A stretch of 24,562 bases of DNA. Source: JBGOUV01 sp041477815 (GTDB taxonomy: Bacteria; Acidobacteriota; Terriglobia; Bryobacterales; JACQDG01). The notes under the pieces were generated by a model. The model was not told the DNA's origin and did no database searches. It was given only the letters and a program-made list of their open reading frames with translations. The position numbers were made by a program, and so were the translations under genes. The stretch is taken from NCBI GenBank assembly GCA_041477815.1, contig JBGOUV010000049.1:1-24562 (forward strand), given 5' to 3'. Within the stretch, counting starts at the first letter, position 1; each line of letters begins with the position of its first letter. Below, piece after piece: positions 7,948 to 15,227 of this stretch.

Positions 7948-9342
7948 ATGTCGCGCGGCTGGTGGCCTCTAAGTCTGCTCTGGTTGGCGGGCTGTGCGCG
8001 CCAACCCCTGCCCGAGCTTCCCCAGCCGGTCACCCAGGGACTGCTGCCGTCCATCGCCGAGCAGATCGAAAGCGCCAACCGGGAGGCGCGGGCCAGCCCC
8101 CAGGATCCGGACGCCAACGGGCGCTTCGGTATGGTGCTCCACGCCTATCAGAAGTATGAGCAGGCGCTGGTGTGTTACCAACGGGCTCGGTTATTGGAGC
8201 CCCGGACGTTCCGCTGGCTATACTACCAAGCAGTGGCGGAGGCCGAAGTCGGCCATCGCACCGAAGCTCTCTCCACCCTTCGGGAAGCCCTGCGGCTGGA
8301 GGCCACGTCTCCCCCCGCCCGCTTGCGCCTGGCCGGCCTCTTGTTCGACTCCGGCGACCTCGACCAGAGCGGACGGATCTTCGGGGAGTTGGTCCGCCAG
8401 GATCCGCGTTCCGCCGAAGCGCACCTGGGGCTCGGCCGCGTGCTCGCCGCCCGCAACGACCCCGGAGCCGCCGTCGAGCACCTGCGGCAAGCCGTCGCGC
8501 TGGCCCCGGACTACGGCGCCGCCCATTACGCCTTGGCCCTCGCCTTGCGCACCCTGGGCGAGAAGGACGCCGCTGACCGCCATTTTGCTCTGCACCAGCT
8601 TCACCGCCAGACCCGCCCCCCCATGGATGATCCCCTCCTGCAGGAAATCGCCGATCTCGACCGGGGGCCTACCCTGCCCGCGCGCCGGGCCATGGCGCTG
8701 GCGGCCGCTGGCCGCCTCCAAGAGGCCGTCCAGGAATTCGAGCGCGCGCTCGAACTGGACCCCCAGTACGCCTCCGCCCATGCCAGCCTCATCGCCTTGT
8801 ACTGGAAGCTCGGAGACTTTCCCCAAGCGGAGCAGCATTACCGCCGAGCCGTAGAACTAAGCCCCGGCAGCCCCGAGCCTCACCTGAACTACGCCCTTCT
8901 GCTCGCCCAGCAGAACCGGCCGCAGGAAGCCGCCAAGGCCTTCCAAAAATGCCTCGACATCAACCCCACCCATGCCGAGGCCCACACCCAGTACGGGTTC
9001 CTGCTCGAGAAGCAGGCCCGCCTGAAGGAGGCCGAGCGGCACTACCGCCAAGCCCTGGAAAGCGCACCCAACCACCGCCAAGCCCATTTCCTGCTCGGCC
9101 GTTGTCTGCTAAACAGGGGCCAAACCACTGCGGCGATCGAGCATTTGCGCCAGACCCTCACCCCAGAGGACGAGAGAACCCCGTGGTTCCTGCGCGCCCT
9201 CTCCGGGGCCTACGCCCAGGGCGGCGACCGCGAACTGGCCCGCCACTACGCGCGCGAAGCCCAGCGCCGCGCCGCCGCCCGGGGGCTCCAGGACTTGTCC
9301 CGGCTGCTCCAGAACGATCTGCGCGCGTTGGAGCGTCCTTGA
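7948..9342 (+). CDS. TPR-repeat lipoprotein
   Basis: Predicted lipid-anchored scaffold protein of 464 residues. A short signal sequence ends in a lipobox (LAGC, Cys16 of this start), so it is probably attached to a membrane facing the periplasm or outside. The rest is about 11 tetratricopeptide repeats of 34 residues; typical units end in ALELDPQY, AVELSPGS or CLDINPTH. TPR arrays bind partner proteins. The start could equally be the GTG at 7942 (two residues longer). A GAG lies 5 bases before the ATG at 7948, and the predicted promoter leaves little room for a leader. The last bases TTGA are shared with the start of the CRTAC1-like gene, so the two proteins are made together and probably act together. 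The cellular role is not known. Confidence 0.85.
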   Translation: MSRGWWPLSLLWLAGCARQPLPELPQPVTQGLLPSIAEQIESANREARASPQDPDANGRFGMVLHAYQKYEQALVCYQRARLLEPRTFRWLYYQAVAEAEVGHRTEALSTLREALRLEATSPPARLRLAGLLFDSGDLDQSGRIFGELVRQDPRSAEAHLGLGRVLAARNDPGAAVEHLRQAVALAPDYGAAHYALALALRTLGEKDAADRHFALHQLHRQTRPPMDDPLLQEIADLDRGPTLPARRAMALAAAGRLQEAVQEFERALELDPQYASAHASLIALYWKLGDFPQAEQHYRRAVELSPGSPEPHLNYALLLAQQNRPQEAAKAFQKCLDINPTHAEAHTQYGFLLEKQARLKEAERHYRQALESAPNHRQAHFLLGRCLLNRGQTTAAIEHLRQTLTPEDERTPWFLRALSGAYAQGGDRELARHYAREAQRRAAARGLQDLSRLLQNDLRALERP

Positions 9343-11051
9343 AAGGCTACCTGGTCATCGTGGCAGCGTGTGTGTCGAGCTGGGTCTGCCGGCCCGGTCA
9401 GCACACCCCTCCGCCTTCCGCGCCCTGGTTCCGTGAGGTGGCCGCCGAAACCGGCCTCGACTTCCGGCACTTCACCGGAGCCACCGGGCGCTTGTACTTG
9501 CCTGAGATCGTGGGCTCCGGCGTCGCCCTGCTTGACTACGACGGCGATGGCGACCTCGATGTCTACCTGGTCCAGGCTACGCTGCTCGATTCCGGCCGGC
9601 CCCTGTTCCCTCCGCCCGCCACCCACTGGCCCGGCAACCGCCTGTTCCGCAACGAGCTGGTGCCGGAGGGACGCCTGCGCTTCACCGACGTCACCGATCG
9701 GGCTGGCGTGGGACACGTCGGTTATGGCATGGGAGTCGCGGTCGGCGACTATGACAACGACGGTCGCCCCGACCTGTTCGTCACCAACTTCGGCCCCAAC
9801 GTCCTGTATCACAACAACGGCGACGGGACGTTTCGCGACGTTACCCGCCAGGCCGGCGTTGCCGGCGACGGTTGGTCGTCGAGCGCCGCCTTCGTCGACT
9901 ACGACCACGACGGCGATCTCGACCTCTTTGTCACCCGCTATGTCGACTTCACGGTGAAGGGTAACCAGCGGTGCCCCGGGAGCAGCGGCGAGCTCGACTA
10001 CTGCAGCCCGGCCGCCTATCGCGGTCTCCCCGCCCGGCTTTATCGCAATGAAGGCAACGGACGGTTCACCGACGTGACCGCCTCCTCGAACATCGGTTCG
10101 CGCCCTGGGCCGGGCCTTGGAGTGGTTGCGGCCGACTTCAACCGCGACGGCCACATTGATATCTACGTGGCCAACGACGGCGCCGCTAATCACCTCTGGC
10201 TCAACCAAGGCGACGGAACTTTCCGGGAGGCGGCCGTCACCGCCGGGGTCGCTTACAGCGCCGACGGCAAGGCTCAGGCCGGCATGGGCGTCGACGCCGC
10301 CGACTTTGACAACGACGGCGACGACGACATCTTTGTCACCAACCTCATCGGAGAAACCAACAACCTGTTCGTAAACGACGGCGCCGGTTCGTTCCAGGAC
10401 GAGATCATGCGGTTCGGCCTGGGCCAGCCGGGCCTGCCGCACACCGGCTTCGGAGGCGGCTGGTTCGATTACGATCACGACGGGCGACTCGACCTGTTCG
10501 TCGCCAACGGCGCCGTCAAGACCCTGGAATCGTTGCGGGGTACCGCCTACCCCTTTCACGAGAGGAACCAGTTGTTCCACCACGAAGCGACCCGCTACCG
10601 CGAGACCAGCGCCGAAGCCGGCCCCGCTCTGGTCCTCTCGGAGGTCAGTCGCGGGGCGGCCTTCGGCGACCTCGACAACGATGGCGACCTCGACATCCTG
10701 GTCACCAACAACAACGGTCCCGTGCGCCTGCTGCTGAACGAAGTCCCGGCCAAGGGGAACTGGCTCCAGGTGGCGCTCGAAGGGGTCCGTAGCAACCGGC
10801 AGGGACTGGGAGCGCGGGTGGGTGTGTTGTTAGCCGGCCAGAAACCCCGTTGGCGGAGGGCCCGGACCGACGGGAGCTACCTGTCGGCGAGCGATCCGCG
10901 GGTCCACTTCGGCCTTGGCGCCGCCGCCGCTATCGACGGTGTAATCGTCCTCTGGCCTACCGGCAAGGCCGAGCTTTGGACGGGAATCAAGCCTAGTACC
11001 CTCGTCAAGCTCCGCGAGGGCACGGGGAATCCGTGGGGCGGGCGCTACTAA
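9339..11051 (+). CDS. CRTAC1/ASPIC-UnbV family protein with FG-GAP/VCBS repeats
   Basis: 570-residue secreted or surface protein, probably a beta-propeller. Seven calcium-binding-type repeats follow one another, each with a D-x-D-x-D-G-x-x-D loop: for example DYDGDGDLD at residues 66-74, then DYDNDGRPD, DYDHDGDLD, DFNRDGHID, DFDNDGDDD, DYDHDGRLD and DLDNDGDLD. The final 95 residues match the ASPIC/UnbV domain (NWLQVALEG, LGARVGV, VHFGLG, VLWPTGK). A Cys pair (RCPGSSG...YCSP) in the third to fourth repeat interval is typical of bacterial CRTAC1 proteins. I use the TTG start at 9339: it has GGAG 5 bases upstream and overlaps the TPR stop as TTGA; no ATG lies near. The N-terminus (KGYLVIVAAC) is a short hydrophobic signal, possibly a lipobox VAAC. 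The role is unknown; the family is abundant in Acidobacteriota and Planctomycetes. Confidence 0.88.
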   Translation: MKGYLVIVAACVSSWVCRPGQHTPPPSAPWFREVAAETGLDFRHFTGATGRLYLPEIVGSGVALLDYDGDGDLDVYLVQATLLDSGRPLFPPPATHWPGNRLFRNELVPEGRLRFTDVTDRAGVGHVGYGMGVAVGDYDNDGRPDLFVTNFGPNVLYHNNGDGTFRDVTRQAGVAGDGWSSSAAFVDYDHDGDLDLFVTRYVDFTVKGNQRCPGSSGELDYCSPAAYRGLPARLYRNEGNGRFTDVTASSNIGSRPGPGLGVVAADFNRDGHIDIYVANDGAANHLWLNQGDGTFREAAVTAGVAYSADGKAQAGMGVDAADFDNDGDDDIFVTNLIGETNNLFVNDGAGSFQDEIMRFGLGQPGLPHTGFGGGWFDYDHDGRLDLFVANGAVKTLESLRGTAYPFHERNQLFHHEATRYRETSAEAGPALVLSEVSRGAAFGDLDNDGDLDILVTNNNGPVRLLLNEVPAKGNWLQVALEGVRSNRQGLGARVGVLLAGQKPRWRRARTDGSYLSASDPRVHFGLGAAAAIDGVIVLWPTGKAELWTGIKPSTLVKLREGTGNPWGGRY

Positions 11052-11054
11052 CCC

Positions 11055-12158
11055 TTACTCGATCGCGATGGCAACCTTCCTCGCCAGAGGGCGATCCTCG
11101 TAGGTAATCGCCGCAGGCACTGCCCGGCCGGCAGGAGCTTCACCGGGAATCCGGACGTTGATCTGCCAGACGCCTGTCAGTCCCGGCGCCAAGCCGCTGT
11201 AGAGCACCTCGGCTTGAATCCCGCCGATCAGTACCAGTGGCAGGCTCCGGGTTCGATACAGCCTGCCGCCTTCGGCTGGGGCCGTAATCAGGTCCGCTTC
11301 ACCCACGACCGGATCCTCCAGGGTGATCCCAGCGGCCGGACCGAACAACTGCACCACCGTGCCGCGAGGGGCCGCCCGGCTCAGCGTCTCGGCCAAGGCG
11401 GGGATCCGGGAGTTCGCGTTCAGGCTCCCATCCTCGTTGCGGGCGGCCAGCATGACCGGCGGAACGTCCACACCGCCGCTGTCGTCGGCGGTTAGCCCCG
11501 GCTTGTGACCAAAGGCGTGCGGTGGATCCTGAGGTCCCACGGTGTGCCCGTGCACGCCGTGGTGTAGCACGGAGCGGTGCCCGTGCGTGGTGTGCTGAAC
11601 ATGGTGTGAGCCGCTGAGGCACGGCAACGCCGGCAGCGTAGTAAGACTATCCCCGGAGTTCACCTGCAACCCCCAAGTGTGCAAGGTTCCACTGTCGCCG
11701 CCGACCGTGTCATCCCACGTCAGCTCCCACCGCCCGGACACGTTCTGACCGTTGAAAGCGGATAGGAGGGATGCCGGCTTGAAGGATCCGATGTACGGCG
11801 GCGCGCCTGCCGAGATGGCTGTGACTGCCTGGTCATCAAACACCGTGTAAGACCCCACCCCCCCGCCGAAGTTGTCTCCGCTACCGTCGTTGTGGTTGAA
11901 CAAAGTAACGCTGGTCCCGGCCGGCGACTTGATCGATATGGCTACGTCGCTGACAAACGTGTGGGAAGCCCGCAACAACACATTCAGATCCGAGATGACG
12001 ATCGAGTCCGGCACCACCATCGCTGAACAGGAGGTCGTCAGGTCCGGAACGGGCACTTCAGGATTCGTAATGTAGGTTATTTGGGCCGACACCGCCGCCG
12101 CTGCCGGGACTGCAAGAGCAAGTAGGCTGACACACAGCCAAAGCCGATACCGCTTCAT
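11055..12158 (-). CDS. Secreted P-domain protein with His-rich linker and Solibacter C-terminal domain (TIGR03437-like)
   Basis: 367-residue exported protein. Signal peptide at 1-25 (hydrophobic SLLALAVPAAAA). Residues about 45-167 form a proprotein-convertase P domain (VVPDSIVISDLNV, DVAISIKSPAGTSVTLF, GRWELTWDDTVGGDSGTLHTW), normally found beside subtilisin-like proteases but here without any protease domain. Residues 185-218 are a linker with 11 histidines in 34 positions. Residues about 255-367 match the acidobacterial C-terminal domain known as TIGR03437 (GTVVQLFGPAAGI, QAEVLYSGLAPGLTGVWQINVRIP). Start chosen at ATG 12158 because it gives the signal peptide and has GGGAGG 8 bases upstream; an ATG at 12260 would add 34 unlikely residues. 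It is not clearly co-transcribed with the TolC gene, as it has its own promoter-like sequence. Function unknown; adhesion or matrix roles are possible. Confidence 0.85.
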   Translation of the reverse strand: MKRYRLWLCVSLLALAVPAAAAVSAQITYITNPEVPVPDLTTSCSAMVVPDSIVISDLNVLLRASHTFVSDVAISIKSPAGTSVTLFNHNDGSGDNFGGGVGSYTVFDDQAVTAISAGAPPYIGSFKPASLLSAFNGQNVSGRWELTWDDTVGGDSGTLHTWGLQVNSGDSLTTLPALPCLSGSHHVQHTTHGHRSVLHHGVHGHTVGPQDPPHAFGHKPGLTADDSGGVDVPPVMLAARNEDGSLNANSRIPALAETLSRAAPRGTVVQLFGPAAGITLEDPVVGEADLITAPAEGGRLYRTRSLPLVLIGGIQAEVLYSGLAPGLTGVWQINVRIPGEAPAGRAVPAAITYEDRPLARKVAIAIE

Positions 12159-12197
12159 AGGGGGAACCTCCCAAGTGGATGACACACCACAAGATCT

Positions 12198-12260
12198 GGC
12201 CGGAAACCGGCCCAGGGACGCGGAGGAAGTACTATACAATACCGCCGGGTTGAAACGCAA
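12198..12260 (-). promoter_or_regulatory. Candidate promoter and 5' leader hairpin of the P-domain gene
   Basis: On the minus strand TTGCGT (12255-12260) and TATAGT (12231-12236) are 18 bases apart. Downstream, in the predicted leader, GGCCGG at 12198-12203 pairs perfectly with CCGGCC at 12207-12212 around an AAA loop. The strong ribosome binding site GGGAGG follows at 12167-12172. The hairpin could stabilise the leader or weaken read-through from the TolC gene; it has no U-run typical of an intrinsic terminator. Confidence 0.45.
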
Positions 12261-12281
12261 GGAAAAAGTAACTGCTGTTAA

Positions 12282-13958
12282 CTATTGGATCACCACGCTG
12301 CGCTCGTTGAGCAGCTCACCGGTGACCTGCAGCAGCGAAATGAGGTTCCGCCGGTAGGCGATCGACTGGGTCAATAGCTCGCTCTCGGCGGTGGTGAGGT
12401 CGGTTTGAGCCTGCAGGACCAGGAAGATCTGGCTGACACCCAGCTCGTAGCGCTTCTGCTCGGCATCGAGGCGTTTCTGGGCGAAGTCGCGGGCGACGGC
12501 GGCCTGCCGGATGCCGGCCCGGCTCTGCTCGACGCCGCTCAGGGCGTTGAGGACTTCCAGGCGAATGCGCTGCTCCAGGTTCCGCAGCGATAGCATCTCG
12601 CGTTTCTTGGCCAGGGCGGCGTCGGCCAGATCGGCCGAAGCCTGGCGGTCGCGTAACGGCAGCCGCAGGTTCAGGCTGAAGCCGTAGACCGGAAAGTTGA
12701 AGTAGAACAACTGGTTCAGCGCATCGGTGAGTCCGCCGGGGATGACGGTAATACTGGTCGCGGTGCTGCCCACCCCAGCGGCGCCGGCGAAGGTCCGTTG
12801 GAAGAAATTGCCGCCCCGCCCCTGGGAGGTGTAGTTGCCGCTCAGGGTAAGGTCCGGACGCAGGCGGTTGGTGGCCGACTGGATCTGCAGGTCGGCGACG
12901 TCGGTGTTGAAGCGCGACGACTCGATCTCGGGGCGCAGCCGCAACGCCTTTTCTATGGCCTCGTCGGTGTCGATGAGGACCGAGTCGGTGGCGGCCAGGA
13001 CGGTTTCGGTGAGCACGATGGGGAGCTGGCGGATGGCCGGATGCAGGTCGGCGCCGATCCACTTGCGCAGGGCGTCTTCGCGCTGCTTGAGCCGGTATTC
13101 GGCCAGCGTGACGCCCACCTGGGCGGTGGCGAACTGCTGCTCGGGTTGGAAGATCTCGAGCGGCGAGATGGCGCCCAGTTCCAGCTCGCGCCGGGAGCGC
13201 TTGAGGAACGTATCGGCCAGTTCCAGCGACTTCTGCCGGACCCCCAGGGCCTCCCGGGCGTCTATAACGTCCCAGTAGGCGTTCTCGGCCTGGGAGAGCA
13301 ACTGGGTGATGCGGTCGCGCACGTCGGCCTCGCTGGCCCGCAGACGCGAGCGCGCCACCAGGATGGGAATGCGGTTGACATAGGAGCCGCGATTGCGCAG
13401 CAGCGGCTGGGTGATCTGAACCTGGAGGTTGCTCTGGATGCTGGGGTTGAAGTTGGTGAAGGCGCTGTTGTTGGCGGTCTTGCTGCCCAGAAAACCGACC
13501 TGGTACTGGGTGCCGGTCTCCATGGTCTGGGTGTAGTTGAAGTTGGCGCGCTGGCTGAGGTTGCTGACCACGGTGGCGCCGGCCAGCAGGTCGTTGGAGG
13601 GGGTGTTGGAGCGGTTGGAGTTAAAACTACCGACGAAGGCCGGATCAAACGGGGCGAAGGCGCGCTCGATGGCGTTTTTAGCCGTGTAGACGGTGAGCTT
13701 CTGGAGGGCGACGTCGGTATTGTTGGCCATCACCAGCTCGATGTAGGAGCGCAGAGAGAGCTCCAGCTTGCCGCTGGCCACGTAGTCCTCCAGGCGCAGC
13801 GGCGGGTTCAGCTCCACTTCCAGCGGCGGGCGCCTCCACTGCTGCTTGAAAAACTGCGAGCTGGGAAACGACGGAGAGTACGGCGTCAGGCTCGAAACCA
13901 CCTGCGCCGGCAGACTCAATTCCACAACAATAGCCAGAACCAACAACCGATAGGCCAT
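12282..13958 (-). CDS. TolC-family outer-membrane efflux protein
   Basis: 558-residue outer-membrane channel, a little longer than the usual 430-500 residues. It has a signal peptide (about 1-18, LLVLAIVVELSLPAQ) and then the duplicated TolC pattern. The first half carries LSLRSYIELVMANNTDVALQK and RITQLLSQAENAYWDVIDAREAL with LELADTFLKRSRRELELGAISPLEIFQPEQQ. The second half carries ALRLRPEIESSR, LRPDLTLSGNY, LRLPLRDRQASADLADAAL and KRYELGVSQIFLVLQAQTDLTTAESELL. The extended N-terminal 60 residues before the first helix are unusual. It is the last gene of the export operon, 9 bases after the permease stop, and should form the outer-membrane exit for the adaptor/permease complex. Confidence 0.92.
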   Translation of the reverse strand: MAYRLLVLAIVVELSLPAQVVSSLTPYSPSFPSSQFFKQQWRRPPLEVELNPPLRLEDYVASGKLELSLRSYIELVMANNTDVALQKLTVYTAKNAIERAFAPFDPAFVGSFNSNRSNTPSNDLLAGATVVSNLSQRANFNYTQTMETGTQYQVGFLGSKTANNSAFTNFNPSIQSNLQVQITQPLLRNRGSYVNRIPILVARSRLRASEADVRDRITQLLSQAENAYWDVIDAREALGVRQKSLELADTFLKRSRRELELGAISPLEIFQPEQQFATAQVGVTLAEYRLKQREDALRKWIGADLHPAIRQLPIVLTETVLAATDSVLIDTDEAIEKALRLRPEIESSRFNTDVADLQIQSATNRLRPDLTLSGNYTSQGRGGNFFQRTFAGAAGVGSTATSITVIPGGLTDALNQLFYFNFPVYGFSLNLRLPLRDRQASADLADAALAKKREMLSLRNLEQRIRLEVLNALSGVEQSRAGIRQAAVARDFAQKRLDAEQKRYELGVSQIFLVLQAQTDLTTAESELLTQSIAYRRNLISLLQVTGELLNERSVVIQ

Positions 13959-13967
13959 AAGAAGTAT

Positions 13968-15227
13968 TTATTCGTACCGGATCGCCTCGATGGGATCCAG
14001 CTTGGCGGCCTGCACGGCCGGATAAATGCCGAACAGCAGGCCGATAAAAACCGAAACTCCGAACGCCACAAAAATCGAGACGGCGGTGACCACCGTGGAC
14101 CAGCCGGCGATCAGGGCGATGATGCGGGAGCCCGAGAAGCCGGCGGCGATGCCGATCAGGCCGCCGACGATGGAAATCAGCACGGCCTCGATGAGGAACT
14201 GCCGGATGATATCGGCCTGGCGGGCGCCGATGGCTCGCCGGATGCCGATCTCGCGGGTCCGCTCCAGCACCGTGGCCAGCATGATGTTCATGATCCCGAT
14301 GCCGCCCACCAGCAGCGAAATGCCGGCGATGCAGATCATCACCACCTCGAAAATGAACTGGGTGCGGCGGCGCTCTTCGAGCAACCCGGCCGGCACCACC
14401 ACCACGAAGTCGCCGGCGTCTTTGTGCGTGGCGGTCAGGATGGTCCGCACCACCTCGGCGGTCTCGATGGAGTTCACGTTCGTCGCCACCCGCAGGAAGA
14501 TGCCGTCGATCTCGTCCTTCAGATAGCTGTTGTTGTCGTCGAACCGCCGCATGACGGTATTGAGCGGCGCGATCACCTGGTTGTTGCGGTCGGTCGACTG
14601 CACGCCCTCCACGTCGGAATCGGCGGTCGCCTGCGGGGCCATCACGCCGATGATCTCCAGCCAGGTGTCGTTGATCTTGATGTGGTCGCCTACCACGTCG
14701 CCGTAGCCGAGCAGATTCACTTTGGCCTTCTCGCCCAGCACGCAGACCGGCGCCGAGGCCAGGTTCTCTGGTTCGGTGAAGAAGCGGCCGGCGACCAGCT
14801 TGACGCTGTTGATTTGCGGATAGTTGGGAAGCACTCCGATCAAGCTGGGGAACTCCTGGGTGGTCTTGGGGAAGACCTTCATGGGCTTGAAGCGCTTGCG
14901 CGGCGACATAGCCACCACCCCTTGGACGTTTTCCGAGATGGCCCGATAGTCGCGGAAAGAGAGGCCGGGGGAAACCTGGCGGGTGGCCTGCAACTCGTCG
15001 CGGTCCACGGCTTCCCGGGCCTCGACAATAATGTTGTTGACCCCCAGCAACTCGATGAAACTGAGCATCTGCTGCTGGGCGCCGGCGGTGATCGAGAGCA
15101 TCGCCACCACCGCGCCCACGCCGAAGATCATACCCAGCATGGTCAGCAGGGAGCGCAGTTTGTGGACCATCAGGCTGCTGAGGCCCATCCACAGCTCCGG
15201 AAGGTAGCGGGAGATAAGGTTCTTCAT
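13968..15227 (-). CDS. MacB-type ABC transporter permease (no ATPase domain)
   Basis: 419-residue inner-membrane protein of the FtsX/MacB permease family. Layout: N-terminal transmembrane helix (about 23-48, SLLTMLGMIFGVGAVVAML), a periplasmic core (about 49-285), then three helices near the C-terminus. After the second helix comes the family signature ERTREIGIRRAIGARQADI, the segment that contacts the ATPase. Unlike canonical MacB, the polypeptide has no nucleotide-binding domain, and no ABC ATPase gene is adjacent or elsewhere in the window. The start codon overlaps the stop of the third adaptor as ATGA, so translation is coupled. It likely drives periplasm-to-outside export or lipoprotein/peptide extrusion through the TolC protein; substrate unknown. 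Confidence 0.92.
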   Translation of the reverse strand: MKNLISRYLPELWMGLSSLMVHKLRSLLTMLGMIFGVGAVVAMLSITAGAQQQMLSFIELLGVNNIIVEAREAVDRDELQATRQVSPGLSFRDYRAISENVQGVVAMSPRKRFKPMKVFPKTTQEFPSLIGVLPNYPQINSVKLVAGRFFTEPENLASAPVCVLGEKAKVNLLGYGDVVGDHIKINDTWLEIIGVMAPQATADSDVEGVQSTDRNNQVIAPLNTVMRRFDDNNSYLKDEIDGIFLRVATNVNSIETAEVVRTILTATHKDAGDFVVVVPAGLLEERRRTQFIFEVVMICIAGISLLVGGIGIMNIMLATVLERTREIGIRRAIGARQADIIRQFLIEAVLISIVGGLIGIAAGFSGSRIIALIAGWSTVVTAVSIFVAFGVSVFIGLLFGIYPAVQAAKLDPIEAIRYE

